Assembly (NCBI GenBank): GCA_016699635.1
Contig: CP064983.1
Span: 1,798,001 to 1,862,000, forward strand
Origin: Bacteroidota bacterium
GTDB lineage: Bacteria; Bacteroidota; Bacteroidia; AKYH767-A; OLB10
Direction: 5' to 3'
Length of the DNA: 64,000 nt
Part shown: in pieces, positions 39,761 to 49,442 of the stretch
Layout: each line of letters starts with the position of its first letter
Numbering within the stretch: position 1 is the first letter of the stretch
Notes under the pieces: generated by a model
Told to the model about the DNA's origin: nothing
The model's input: the letters and a program-made list of their open reading frames with translations, nothing else
Database searches by the model: none
Program-made: the position numbers and the translations under genes

Positions 39761-40565
39761 TTACTTAATCAACAATTTTTTTAAATCTTTTTTGCTTCCG
39801 TTAAACACATTGGCATCATAAGAAGAACTTGAACCGGGAATAGAAACGCGGTCGGAGTGTTGCCAGAAAAGCCATTTTACCGACTTCTCAATTTTTAATT
39901 CGTCTTCGTAGTAGTGTGCAATCCAAAAGTTATAGTCAGGAAAATCATCAGCCAAATAATCTTCAATAAAACTGATATTGGAATATAGAATAGGTTTTAC
40001 TTTATATTGTTTTTCGATGACGGCAATAAAAAGTTTTAATTTTTTTACCAATTCCTTTTTCGTAAGACGGCCTTTTTCTTCAACATCAATTACAGGTGGT
40101 AAATCACCACTTTTTAATTTTACACTTGAAATAAAATTTTTTGCTTGTAATGAAACATCAGCATTGGGAAGGAAATAATGATAAGCACCACGAATAATAT
40201 TATTTTTTTGTGCGCTCTCCCAGTTATCAATAAAGGTTGGGTCTTCAAGTAAAATTCCTTCTGTAGCTTTTATAAAAGCAAAGCTGAAATTAATAGTATC
40301 GCCATTTAAGTCAGCTGCTTTTAGTTTACTAAAATCAACATCTGTCTGCCAACGTGAAACATCAATACCATGAACAGTGTAGCCTTTTGGAAAACTTATT
40401 TTTGTTGCAGAACCGGTTTCTTTATTAAACAATCTTTTTCAAGGCGCCATGCTTTATAGCCATAACGGATTAAATGATTACGGTAAAAAATGCAAGAACG
40501 GCTATGCCACATAATAGTAGTGTAACTAACAGTATTCTTTTTCCGAATGATTGTTTCTTCGCCAT
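39761..40565 (-). CDS. membrane-anchored GH25 lysozyme; two frameshifts
   Basis: This glycoside hydrolase family 25 (Chalaropsis-type muramidase) cleaves peptidoglycan. The catalytic barrel begins YTVHGIDVSRWQ and has FIKATEGI, GAYHYF, the catalytic DVE in PPVIDVEEKG and a late WLFWQHSD. An uncleaved N-terminal membrane helix (RILLVTLLLCGIAVLAFF) starts at ATG 40565. One base is missing in each of the runs 40485-40490 and 40435-40439; corrections give FFYRNHLIRYGYKAWRLEKRLFNKETG and a protein of about 268 residues. It probably remodels the organism's own wall (inference). Confidence 0.85.
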
Positions 40566-40625
40566 TGTTCCGTAACGAATAACGCAAATAATTTTTAATT
40601 GCGCTATTGACTTATACTTAAAAAT

Positions 40626-40656
40626 AAAAAATCAGGTTCACCGAACCTGATTTTTT
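40626..40656 (-). terminator. terminator of the peptidylprolyl isomerase gene
   Basis: A 14-bp perfect stem (AAAAATCAGGTTC and its complement) with a 3-nt loop ends in A/T runs on both strands and lies 24 bp 3' of the isomerase gene. Confidence 0.88.
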
Positions 40657-40679
40657 TATTTAATGAAATTAAACGGAAA

Positions 40680-41373
40680 TTATTTTATCACCTTAACAGT
40701 CATTCTAATATCTTGCAAAGGTCTGTTTTGAGGATTGGTTGCTTCTGCTGCAATCTTATCAAGCACATCCATACCGGAAACAAGTTCGCCAAAAACTGTG
40801 TAATCCATATCTAAAAATGGAGTACCGCCTACGGATGTATATTCTTTACGCTGCTCAGGCGTGTATTTCATGTGTTTGGCATTTTCCATCATAGTCAGTT
40901 CATTGTCTGCGGCAGGTTTTCCCTGCACAATATAAAACTGACTTCCGGAAGATGCTTTTTGCGGATTAACCTGATCGCCAAGACGTGCAGCTGCCAACGC
41001 ACCTTTTTTGTGATATAATGCAGTATTAAATTCAGCAGGAATAGTGTATCCCGGACCACCATTACCCAACATAGCACCGGCAGCAGCATTCTTAGACTGC
41101 GGGTCGCCACCCTGAATCATAAAATTTTTGATGACACGATGAAACAACGTGCTGTCGAAAAAACCTTCATTGGCAAGTTTAATGAAGTTGTCGCGGTGTA
41201 ATGGCGTTTCATTGTAGAGTTTAAATCGCATTGTACCTAAATTGGTTGTAATTTCCACCATAGTTTCTTTGTTTTGACTTTTTTTCCGCCTGAAGTTTTG
41301 CCTGGCTTTTATCCGTTTGTGACAGTGCCATCAGGGGAACGATTGTTGCAATAATACAGATGATTTTTTTCAT
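40680..41373 (-). CDS. cyclophilin-type peptidyl-prolyl isomerase, exported; frameshifted
   Basis: The cyclophilin domain begins MVEITTNLGTMRFKLYNETPLHRDNF. It has the core FHRVIKNFMIQGGDP with the catalytic Arg, then SGSQFYIVQGKP and YTVFGELVSGMDVLDKI. An in-frame signal peptide starts at ATG 41373 (MKKIICIIATIVPLMALSQ) once one A is removed from the A7 run on the coding strand (41279-41285). The protein of about 230 residues should assist folding in the periplasm. Without this correction the conserved domain alone would start at 41261. Confidence 0.9.
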
Positions 41374-41460
41374 TTCTATTTTTAATTACTTTTGAGCTGA
41401 TAAAACATTTTACGATACCGTTCGTAAAAACAGGTACAAGAATAATAAATTTCCATTCGC

Positions 41461-41826
41461 ATGAAAAGTAGTTTACGTAAAACTCATTTAGTTTTAACTT
41501 CATTGATAGTAATGACAGTTCTTTTTACTTTTTCCTGTAAAAAAGAAGGACCTTGCGAAGCTATCATTACCATTACTGATAGTGCAGGAGTAGCCGTTAG
41601 AGGTGCAACTGTAATTTTAAGACAGGATGCTGTTGTAAACCCAACTACAGGGGTGCAGGCTAATGTCTATCAGGAAGGTGTTACTGATGGTTATGGTAAA
41701 GCCTCTTTTGAGTTTAAGTTGGAGGCAGTTTTAAATATTGAAGCCAGTAAAGGCCCCAAACTCGGCAAAGACTATGTACGTTTGGAGCAATCAAAAACTG
41801 TTTACCGTACGGTAATCATCAAATAA
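41461..41826 (+). CDS. small lipoprotein with carboxypeptidase-regulatory-like beta fold
   Basis: This 121-residue protein has a lipoprotein signal (IVMTVLFTFSC, then KKEG). The mature part, AIITITDSAGVAVRGATVILR...VTDGYGKASFEFKL, resembles a transthyretin-like/carboxypeptidase regulatory domain. No catalytic residues are visible. It overlaps the convergent neighbour by 8 bp. Function unknown. Confidence 0.75.
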   Translation: MKSSLRKTHLVLTSLIVMTVLFTFSCKKEGPCEAIITITDSAGVAVRGATVILRQDAVVNPTTGVQANVYQEGVTDGYGKASFEFKLEAVLNIEASKGPKLGKDYVRLEQSKTVYRTVIIK

Positions 41827-42193
41827 CCTCGCTTTTTTCAAGTTCATATCCATCTTCCTCAAAATAGCGGATAATGTTGATTTTCAGCAATAAATCTTGC
41901 TCTTTTAAAGGCATTTGAGGCATTGTTTTAGCTTTTTCATACTGTGGCCAGCCATCGGAATCAACACCTGTAAACTTATAATAACCATCATAGCTAAGGA
42001 GTTTGCAAGTGGCTATATGCATCAAATCCTGTTTTTCTTCCTTAGTAAAGTTCTGATATCCTTTTCCCAGTTCTTGTACTCCAATTAGGAAAATCATACC
42101 CTGTAAATCGGGCTTTTCACCAAAGGTTATCTCCAATTGCCGTAAAAGTTCACCCCACTTATGCTTGATTTTCTGAATATTTGTTTCGTTCAT
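41819..42193 (-). CDS. conserved hypothetical protein
   Basis: This 124-residue soluble, acidic protein (MNETNIQKIKHKWGELLRQL to ELEKSEVI) has no signal, no membrane helix and no motif I recognise. It appears mostly helical; GMIFLIGVQELGKGYQNFTKEEKQ and YDGYYKFTGVDSDGWPQYEK are its most distinctive stretches. I chose the ATG at 42193; the upstream 42220 would add nine residues. Confidence 0.65.
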   Translation of the reverse strand: MNETNIQKIKHKWGELLRQLEITFGEKPDLQGMIFLIGVQELGKGYQNFTKEEKQDLMHIATCKLLSYDGYYKFTGVDSDGWPQYEKAKTMPQMPLKEQDLLLKINIIRYFEEDGYELEKSEVI

Positions 42194-42290
42194 AAACAAT
42201 AAAGTGTTCAAAAGTACCAATATTAGAGACTAAACCACCAAACAAAAAAATATCTAATTTTGATAAACCACAATAAATCCACAATAAACA

Positions 42291-43424
42291 ATGAACCTGT
42301 TAAGATTAAAACTGGCAATTATAGCCGTCTTTGTGGCTTGGTTGCTACCTCTGGCTGAGGTTTCAGCTAAGAATCAACCTGTTGACATTGTCTTTACACT
42401 TGACCTTAGTGGAAGCACCAATGGGCTGATAGATGATGTTCGCGATAACATCTGGGGAATGAATAATGAACTTACCCGACTTTATCCTAACGCTGATATT
42501 CGTTTTGCAGTTGTTGGATATTCACGTCCAAGTTTTGGCAGCAAAAATCAGTTCGTTAAAGTTATTTCTCCATTTACATCAAACATTGACTTTATAGCAA
42601 CAGAACTTTACAAACTGAAGCCTAATATTGAAAAAGGCGATCAGTATGTTGGTGCTGCAATACGTGCTTCGCTTGATATGTTGAGTTGGTCGCATGAAAA
42701 AAATGCAGTGAAACAAATTTTTCTGACAGGAAATGGTTCAGTGTTTTTAGGCGCATTTGATGTTGTTGAATCTTGTGATCTGGCCAAAGAAAAAGGAATA
42801 ACTGTAAATTCATTGTATTGCTACAGTTCATTACGTGCCAAAGAAATTAGTGGCTGGTATAAAATTTCTGAAATTACCGGTGGAAAGTCAATTGATGTTA
42901 AAGTGCATAAACGTCTTCCTGACTATGCAACAGTAACAGATTTTAACCGTCTTCAGATGCTGGCAACAGAACTCAATAAAACTTATATTTATTATGGTAA
43001 AGAAGGCCGTGATAAATTTAAGGCTATGGTAAGTAATGAGAAGAATGTGCTTAATGCACGTCATTCTGCATTTGAAGATTTGTTATATCATAAAATTTCC
43101 GATCGCTTTCAGGGAAAACAGAGTGATTGGGATTTGGTTGATTATTTGAAATCAAGAAACGGTAATCTTAAAAATGTAGATGCTCGTTTACTTCCGGACT
43201 CATTAAAAAATATTAATCCCGAACAGTTGCTTACTAAGCTAATGATTTTGCAAGAAAGAAGAAGTTATTTGTTAAGTCAAATACGTCAGTTACTTCCTTT
43301 CGACCGTCAGGATAAATTAACAGCATATTTTAATTCAAAGCAATCGGACAGCGATATGATTTTTGACCGTCAGGTGATGATGGTTGTAAAAGATGAAATG
43401 CAGTCTGATTTAGCTGCAAACTGA
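42291..43424 (+). CDS. secreted von Willebrand factor A domain protein
   Basis: This 377-residue protein has a signal peptide (LLPLAEVSAK) and a VWA domain (about 31-215) with the MIDAS start FTLDLSGSTNGLIDD and a later FLTGNGSVFLGAFD strand. The C-terminal half is helical and charged, with no recognised domain. VWA domains bind ligands through a divalent metal. No anchoring motif or T9SS domain is seen, so it is probably periplasmic. Confidence 0.82.
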   Translation: MNLLRLKLAIIAVFVAWLLPLAEVSAKNQPVDIVFTLDLSGSTNGLIDDVRDNIWGMNNELTRLYPNADIRFAVVGYSRPSFGSKNQFVKVISPFTSNIDFIATELYKLKPNIEKGDQYVGAAIRASLDMLSWSHEKNAVKQIFLTGNGSVFLGAFDVVESCDLAKEKGITVNSLYCYSSLRAKEISGWYKISEITGGKSIDVKVHKRLPDYATVTDFNRLQMLATELNKTYIYYGKEGRDKFKAMVSNEKNVLNARHSAFEDLLYHKISDRFQGKQSDWDLVDYLKSRNGNLKNVDARLLPDSLKNINPEQLLTKLMILQERRSYLLSQIRQLLPFDRQDKLTAYFNSKQSDSDMIFDRQVMMVVKDEMQSDLAAN

Positions 43425-43427
43425 TGC

Positions 43428-44137
43428 TCAGGAATTATAATTTTCAAGTGCTACATCCCAGTTTATCAAATTCCACCAGGCATTAATATAATCTGCTCTT
43501 TTATTCTGATAGTGCAGATAGTATGCATGTTCCCAAACATCAATTCCTAATATAGGTTTACCTTTAACTTCGGCAATATCCATCAGTGTGTTGTCCTGAT
43601 TTGGAGTAGATGTAACGCTTAGTTTGCCGTCAGCTGATTTAATTAACCAAGCCCAACCGGAACCAAATCTGTTTTTGCAGCATCTGAAAATGCTTTTTGT
43701 AAATTATCGGTACCACTTAATTCTCTAATTATAGCCTCAGCTAATTCTCCCTTTGGTGATTTTGCTCCACCGGGACGCATCAACCTCCAGAAAAAAGAAT
43801 GATTGTAATGTCCACCTGCATTATTGCGAATTGCAACAGAATGTTTTGATACTTTACCTAACAAATCATTTAAAGACACACCTTGTAATTTTTCTGCAAC
43901 AACTGCTTTGTTAAGATTGTTTACATATCCCTGATGATGCTTTGTATAATGTATTTCCATTGTCAATGTATCAATATATGGCTCTAATGCTTCAAAACCA
44001 TATTCCAAATCGGGCAATTTAAATAAGTTGTCTTCGTTGGTTTCTGATGCAATGGCAACCTTGCTGCCAATTCCGTACAATGCCAGCGTTCCTGCAGCCA
44101 ATGCCGAAGTTTTTATAAAATCTCTCCTGTTTTTCAT
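43428..44137 (-). CDS. Fe/Mn superoxide dismutase, Tat-exported; one frameshift
   Basis: The twin-arginine signal (MKNRRDFIKTSALAAG) directs the folded enzyme to the periplasm. The SOD fold has metal ligands in MEIHYTKHHQGYVNNL, GGHYNHSFFW and DVWEHAYYLHY, plus GSGWAW and TPNQDNTL, which favour a Mn or cambialistic type. One A missing in the run 43672-43676 (coding strand A5 to A6) breaks the frame; correction gives AAKNRFGSGWAWLIKSADGK and an end at 43428. The protein has about 236 residues and removes superoxide outside the cytoplasm. Confidence 0.92.
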
Positions 44138-44148
44138 TTTCTTTATAA

Positions 44149-44649
44149 TTAAGATAATTCAATCAATACTGTATTCTTTTCAACTTTATCACCCTTTAAT
44201 ACTTTTATTTTTTTTACAACAGCATCATTGGTAGCTTTAAGATTGTTTTCCATTTTCATAGCTTCCAATATTAGTAGGCTATCGCCTTTTTGAATAGCTT
44301 GTCCTTCGGAAACTAAAATATCAAGTACCAAACCGGGCATAGGTGCTTTTAGGTCATTTACTTTCTGTGCAAACATTTTATCCATACCCAATTGCTGCAG
44401 TAATTCATCATATTTATCTTTAAGTGCAACCTGATAAACATTACCGTTAACTCTTATTTTAAATTGCTTTTCATTGTAATTTGCTTCCAGCAATTCAGCC
44501 TTATACGATTTGTTTTGCAGTAGAATACTTAATGACGATTCTGATATTTTTTTGATGTCGGCTTCAACTTGCTGATTGTTTTTTGTTAAAACTTTTTTCT
44601 TCGAATCGAAGTTGAGATTAATTTCCTGACCTTTAATTATTGCTTTCAA
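44149..44649 (-). CDS. biotin carboxyl carrier-like protein
   Basis: The C-terminal biotinyl domain contains LEAMKMENNLKA with the biotin-attachment lysine and the flanking PMPGLVLDILVSEGQ and GDKVEKNTVLIELS. It belongs to the carriers for acyl-CoA carboxylases. The beginning is unclear: TTG at 44649 gives LKAIIKGQEINLNF, while an in-frame ATG at 44730 would extend it into the DUF456 gene. No carboxylase or carboxyltransferase subunit is adjacent, so its partner enzyme is unknown. Confidence 0.8.
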   Translation of the reverse strand: MKAIIKGQEINLNFDSKKKVLTKNNQQVEADIKKISESSLSILLQNKSYKAELLEANYNEKQFKIRVNGNVYQVALKDKYDELLQQLGMDKMFAQKVNDLKAPMPGLVLDILVSEGQAIQKGDSLLILEAMKMENNLKATNDAVVKKIKVLKGDKVEKNTVLIELS

Positions 44650-44687
44650 AATTTGTGTTTTGTTTCTGCAAATATAAAATTCTACTG

Positions 44688-45173
44688 CTAATCGGCATAA
44701 TATGATATGGTTGACCTGATGAAATGCCATGTCATAATTCCGGCACCGACTAATTTTATTCCTGTTGAAATAAAAGTTCCGCCTACGGTTGCCAACCCCG
44801 ACCGCAAGGCATCTCTTGTATTTTTTCCTGCAAGCAAATCACCAACGATGGCACCAATAATTGTTCCCATAATCATTCCCACAGGAGTAAGAAAAATTCC
44901 AAGTAACATACCAATGACACTTCCAATTACACCATAACGTGTAGCACCAAATCTTTTAGCTGTCCAGATAGGCAGATAATAATCCAGAATAGAAATGATA
45001 ATTACCATAGCAAACATTATCCACAGAAAACGTCCTGTAAAGAAATCAAAACGCCAGTCGGCTAATAGCAGTCCGCCAAATGCAATAGGTAATCCCGGCA
45101 ACACAGGAAGGATGCATCCTGCAATGCCCGCTAAAAGCAATAATGCAGATATAATTAAAATCAGTATGTCCAT
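44688..45173 (-). CDS. DUF456 membrane protein
   Basis: This 161-residue hydrophobic protein matches DUF456: MDILILIISALLLLAGIAGCILPVLPG at the N-terminus, WTAKRFGATRYGVIGSVIGML in the middle, and GAIVGDLLAGKNTRDALRSG with a Gly-rich C-terminal helix. It has four or five membrane segments. No function is established. Confidence 0.85.
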   Translation of the reverse strand: MDILILIISALLLLAGIAGCILPVLPGLPIAFGGLLLADWRFDFFTGRFLWIMFAMVIIISILDYYLPIWTAKRFGATRYGVIGSVIGMLLGIFLTPVGMIMGTIIGAIVGDLLAGKNTRDALRSGLATVGGTFISTGIKLVGAGIMTWHFIRSTISYYAD

Positions 45174-45319
45174 TTTTGAGTGTGTTAAATTAGAACAATC
45201 ATAGTGAATAACAGGTTAAGTACATAAACTATGGTATAACTTTTTTATTTTTTTATTCTGATATCAGGAATATAAGAGGATATCTTGCATTTTTGTTGTT
45301 TTATTTTTCTGCTATTGTA

Positions 45320-46330
45320 ATGAAGGTTTTTAAGTTTGGCGGAGCATCGGTAAAAGATGCTGATTCTGTAAAAAATGCAGTTGAAATTTTGAAAGGTTTC
45401 AAAGGCGAGAAGTTACTTGTTGTAATTTCTGCAATGGGAAAAACTACCAATGCATTGGAAAAAGTGGTTAACGATTATTTTTTTTCTAAAGGTAATGCCC
45501 ATGCAGCATTAAAAGAAGTAAGAGATTATCATCAGCAAATTATGGAGGAATTGTTTTCGGAAAAAGCAAATCCTGTATTTGATAAAGTAAATAATTTTTT
45601 TGTTGAAGCCGACTGGATGCTTGACGAAAAACCACAGCACACTTATAATTTTGTTTACGATCAGATAGTATCGCTTGGCGAGTTGATTTCTACATGTATA
45701 GTTAGTGCATATTTGAAACAGCAAGGTTGTTCAAACATCTGGCTCGATGTGCGTGATGTGCTGATGACAGACAATACCTATCGCGAAGCAAAAGTCTTAT
45801 CATGATGCCATTGAGCTTGCTTATTATGGTGCTACAGTCATTCACCCCAAGACAATAAAACCTCTTGAGAACAAAAACATACCACTGTTTGTAAAATCTT
45901 TTCTCAAGCCCGAAGCTAATGGTACATCTATCCGCACCAATGTTCAGACAAAACCACTGATACCTTCTTACATTTTTAAAAACAATCAGGTGCTCATCAG
46001 TATTGCAGCTAAAGATTTTTCTTTTATTGCAGAAGATAATCTGTCGCGTATTTTTGCTTTGTTTGCCGGACATGGTGTAAAAATTAACCTCATGCAGAAT
46101 TCCGCCATCAGTTTTTCTGTTTGCGTTGATAATGATAGTTTCAAAATTCCTGCATTGATAGAAGCATTACAAAAGATTATAAAATAAGATATAATGAAGA
46201 CCTGATGCTTTATACTATAAGGCATTATTATCAAAACACTAATGATGCCATTACATCAGGCAAAGAAATATTGTTGGAGCAGCGAAGCCGAAATACTGCT
46301 CAGTTTGTTTTAAGAGATAGCATAAAATGA
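45320..46330 (+). CDS. aspartate kinase with large internal deletion and a frameshift
   Basis: The N-terminal kinase motif is MKVFKFGGASVKDADS; LVVISAMGKTTNAL and SLGELIST follow, typical of aspartokinase. After DVLMTDNTYREAKV (near 45804) the sequence jumps to SYHDAIELAYYGATVIHPKTIKPL. About 100 residues of the catalytic core, including the GFIGG...REGSDYTA region that normally lies between, are absent and the frame shifts. The C-terminal ACT-like domain continues to 46187; one A missing in 46171-46174 then cuts off DYKIRYNEDLMLYTIRHYYQ and the true end at 46330. As sequenced it cannot be active. It overlaps ctaA by 4 bp (ATGA). Confidence 0.8.
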
Positions 46331-47416
46331 GTACTGAAATTTGTAATTTAAAATACAGAAAGGCAATCATCATTTGGTTGCTGACAGGATGTTTACTTAT
46401 TGCTGCAATGGTTGTTATCGGTGGTATTACCAGACTTACAGGTAGCGGTCTGTCTATTACAGAATGGAAACTCATTCATGGAACCATACCGCCACTGAAT
46501 GAGAAAGAATGGATAGAAGAGTTTGACAGTTATAAAACTATTCCACAGTATAAATTGCTTAACTATAATTTTAGCTTAGATGATTTCAAGCAAATTTATT
46601 TTTGGGAATATTTCCATCGTTTGTTAGGTCGTGTAATCGGAATGGTTTTCTTTTTCCCTTTTTTGTTTTTCTGGATTAATAAACAGTTTAATAATGAGCG
46701 CTTGCGAAAAATGCTGTTGTTGTTTTTTCTCGGTGGACTACAGGGTTTTCTTGGATGGTTTATGGTGAAAAGTGGACTTACAGAACGTACTTCTGTTAGT
46801 CATTATCGTTTGGCCATTCACCTTATTTCTGCATTTATAACTTTTGGAGCTACTTTTTATGTTGCACTTGATTATATTTTTCCAAAACGCAGAGAATATG
46901 ATTTGCATCTGAAAAAATTGTACAAACTTTCATGGATAACTATGATTGTTTTATGTGTTCAGATAATTTATGGTGCTTTTGTTGCCGGACTCAAAGCCGG
47001 AAGAATTTTTAATTCATTTCCAAAAATGGATGACAACTGGATTTCTGATGCAGTTGGAATGAGTTTGCAAAAATTGGGTGCTATTGCCATGTTTGATGCC
47101 ATGCCGGTAGTACAGGTTATTCATCGCTATGTTGCTTACGCAGTAGTGATTTTGTTTTTTAGTTCTATATTTCACAGCAAAGAATTTAAACACTGCTAGG
47201 TTGAATAAATTACTCTACCCTGAAGTGCAAAATACAATTTGGTTATTACCTGTTTTAGTACTTATACAATTTATCTTGGGTGTTTACACCTTACTTTATG
47301 GTGTACCGGTTTGGTTGGGTGTAGTTCATCAGGCAACAGCATTTTTATTGTTTGGTATGATGGTTTTTCTTTTACATCGGTTTAAAACTACAGGTATTTC
47401 AAAACAAAAGGAATAA
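46327..47416 (+). CDS. ctaA: heme A synthase CtaA (COX15); one frameshift
   Basis: This integral membrane enzyme oxidises heme O to heme A for cytochrome c oxidase. The heme-ligand histidines lie in YFWEYFHRLLGR, VSHYRLAIHLI, VVQVIHRYVAYA and WLGVVHQATAF. Other markers are VIGGITRLTGSGLSITEW and GAFVAGLKAGRIFNSFP. One A too many in 47179-47181 breaks the last part; correction gives SKNLNTARLNKLLYPEVQ. The protein has about 363 residues with eight membrane helices. It is translationally coupled to the aspartate kinase gene, an unusual neighbour. Confidence 0.92.
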
Positions 47417-47421
47417 AATTT

Positions 47422-48093
47422 TCAGAAACGAAAACTTTTTGAAGTAATAACAATCACACCACCTGTGGCATCGCCATAGCATGCAGGTATGCTGCTGTTG
47501 TAAATACTCATTTGCTCAATAGCACAACCCGGAAGCTTAGGTTCTCTGTCTGTAATTACTCCATCAACAATGTATTTTACAGTACCATATCGCGAACCTG
47601 ACATACTGATAGGCTCACCGGCATCAGTATGAAAAACTTTTGCTGTAGAAGCTGCCAATGCATTAATGTGTTTGTCAACGGCATATTTTATGTCTTCATA
47701 GCTGATGACTAATGGTGTGTTCGGATTGCGTGGCATCAGCGGAATTCTGTATTCTTCTTTTCGAACAACGGGTAGCGTATTGCTGAAGTTCAATGTCCTG
47801 TTTAATACAACAGTTTCTCCGTCAGAAACTCTGACACCTGTGGCACTTAATGTTTCATAACCTAACATCGAGAATCGAATATTATAACTCCCCGGGTCAA
47901 GTGGTCTTATTTTAAAACTGCCTTTATCGTCTGTAAAAACAGCTTGTGTTAGTTCATTAATTCCATAGCTGACCATCACTCCCGGTAATGGTTCTTTGCT
48001 GTCATTATCAGAAATTACACCTGTAATTTGTGCTGCTTGTTGTGCCTTGACTGTTATGGATAAAAGAAGAAGAATGGAAGTAAGTCTGAACAT
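47422..48093 (-). CDS. CarboxypepD-reg-like/TonB-plug-like protein without barrel
   Basis: This 223-residue exported protein has a signal (ILLLLSITVKAQQ), a carboxypeptidase-regulatory-like domain (ITGVISDNDSKEPLPGVMVS...IRFSMLGYET), and a segment whose end (SIYNSSIPACYGDATGGVIVITSK) resembles a TonB-dependent receptor plug. The protein stops there, with no beta-barrel. It might be a cut-down receptor or a periplasmic plug-like binding protein. Confidence 0.75.
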   Translation of the reverse strand: MFRLTSILLLLSITVKAQQAAQITGVISDNDSKEPLPGVMVSYGINELTQAVFTDDKGSFKIRPLDPGSYNIRFSMLGYETLSATGVRVSDGETVVLNRTLNFSNTLPVVRKEEYRIPLMPRNPNTPLVISYEDIKYAVDKHINALAASTAKVFHTDAGEPISMSGSRYGTVKYIVDGVITDREPKLPGCAIEQMSIYNSSIPACYGDATGGVIVITSKSFRF

Positions 48094-48167
48094 AATTACT
48101 GTTTTTAAAACAGATGCAGGCACAATTGCTTTTCCATAATCACAACAAATGAAATACAACTTTGTTG

Positions 48168-49442
48168 TTACATCAGAATACCTGCTAATGTTGCAGAAAG
48201 ATACGATGCTAATGTTCCGCATACCAATGCTTTTAAACCTAGCTTTGCCAGATCGGCTCTCCGTGAAGGAGCAAGTTCGCCAATGCCACCCACCTGAATG
48301 GCCACAGAGCTGAAGTTTGCAAACCCGCAAAGTGCAATACTTAAAATGGTTACTGCCTTTGGCGACATTGTTTTCATTGCTGCTGTAAAGTCAACATAGG
48401 CAACAAATTCATTCACGGCAAGCTTTGTTCCCAGCAGCTGACCTGCTGTATGCACATCCTGAGATGGTACACCCATCAGATATGCAAAAATTGAAAATAC
48501 AGCACCCAGAATTTCTTTGAGACTGAGTTTTGTCAAATCAATGTTGATGGCAGAAAGGCTAAGGCCCCAATCTGCCAGATGCCTTCCACAGAAACCAAGT
48601 GTAGCATCTATCAAAGCTATTAATGCAATGACACCAATGAGCATGGCTATTACATTCAACGAAACTTTTAAGCCATCACTTGCACCGTGACTGATGGCGT
48701 CCATTAAATTGCTGTGTGTTTTTTTTACTTCCAGTTTTACGGTTCCTTTTGTTTCCGACTCTTCTGTTTCGGGATAAACAATTTTAGAAATTACCAAGGC
48801 AGCAGGTGCAGCCATAATACTGGCAGCAAGAAGATATTCTGCAGGTACACCCATAGAGATGTAAACTGCCATAACACCACCTGCAATACAGGCCATACTT
48901 CCTGTCATTGATGCAAGCAGTTCGCTCATAGTCATTTTGCTGATGTAGGGCTTAATTAAAATCTGTGCTTCAACCTGTCCGACAAATGCTGATGAAACAT
49001 TACTTAATGCCTCGGCACCACTGACGTTCATAATTGCTTTCATCCCTTTAGCAAAAACAGAAACAATGCGTTGCATCAAACCAATATGATAAGCAATGCT
49101 CACTAACACTGCGACAAAAATTATGGTTGGCATTATTTGAAACATAAAAATAAAACTGCTGGCAGGACCAAAAATTTCTGCAAGTATTTCTTTCTTGATT
49201 AATACACCAAAAACAAATTCACCACCACTCAATGCATAGTCTAATATTTTAGTAATAAATTCAGCTATTTTGTGAAATATCATTTGTCCTACACTTGTTT
49301 TCAGAATAAAAAATGCAAGAATCAATTGTAACCCCAGTCCACTTAGCACCAATCTTAAGTTAATTGCCTTTTTGTTGTTAGACATCAGGTAGGCAATTCC
49401 GAGGATAAACAGAAAACCAAAGATTCCGAAAAAACGATCCAT
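48168..49442 (-). CDS. concentrative nucleoside transporter (NupC/CNT family)
   Basis: This 424-residue inner-membrane symporter has the CNT signatures GPASSFIFMFQIMPTIIFVAV, NVSSAFVGQVEAQILIKPY and a late NEFVAYVDFTAAM with CGFANFSSVAIQVGGIGELAP. CNT proteins couple nucleoside uptake to H+ or Na+ flow. About ten membrane segments are visible. It lies 75 bp upstream of the plug-like gene on the same strand. Confidence 0.93.
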   Translation of the reverse strand: MDRFFGIFGFLFILGIAYLMSNNKKAINLRLVLSGLGLQLILAFFILKTSVGQMIFHKIAEFITKILDYALSGGEFVFGVLIKKEILAEIFGPASSFIFMFQIMPTIIFVAVLVSIAYHIGLMQRIVSVFAKGMKAIMNVSGAEALSNVSSAFVGQVEAQILIKPYISKMTMSELLASMTGSMACIAGGVMAVYISMGVPAEYLLAASIMAAPAALVISKIVYPETEESETKGTVKLEVKKTHSNLMDAISHGASDGLKVSLNVIAMLIGVIALIALIDATLGFCGRHLADWGLSLSAINIDLTKLSLKEILGAVFSIFAYLMGVPSQDVHTAGQLLGTKLAVNEFVAYVDFTAAMKTMSPKAVTILSIALCGFANFSSVAIQVGGIGELAPSRRADLAKLGLKALVCGTLASYLSATLAGILM

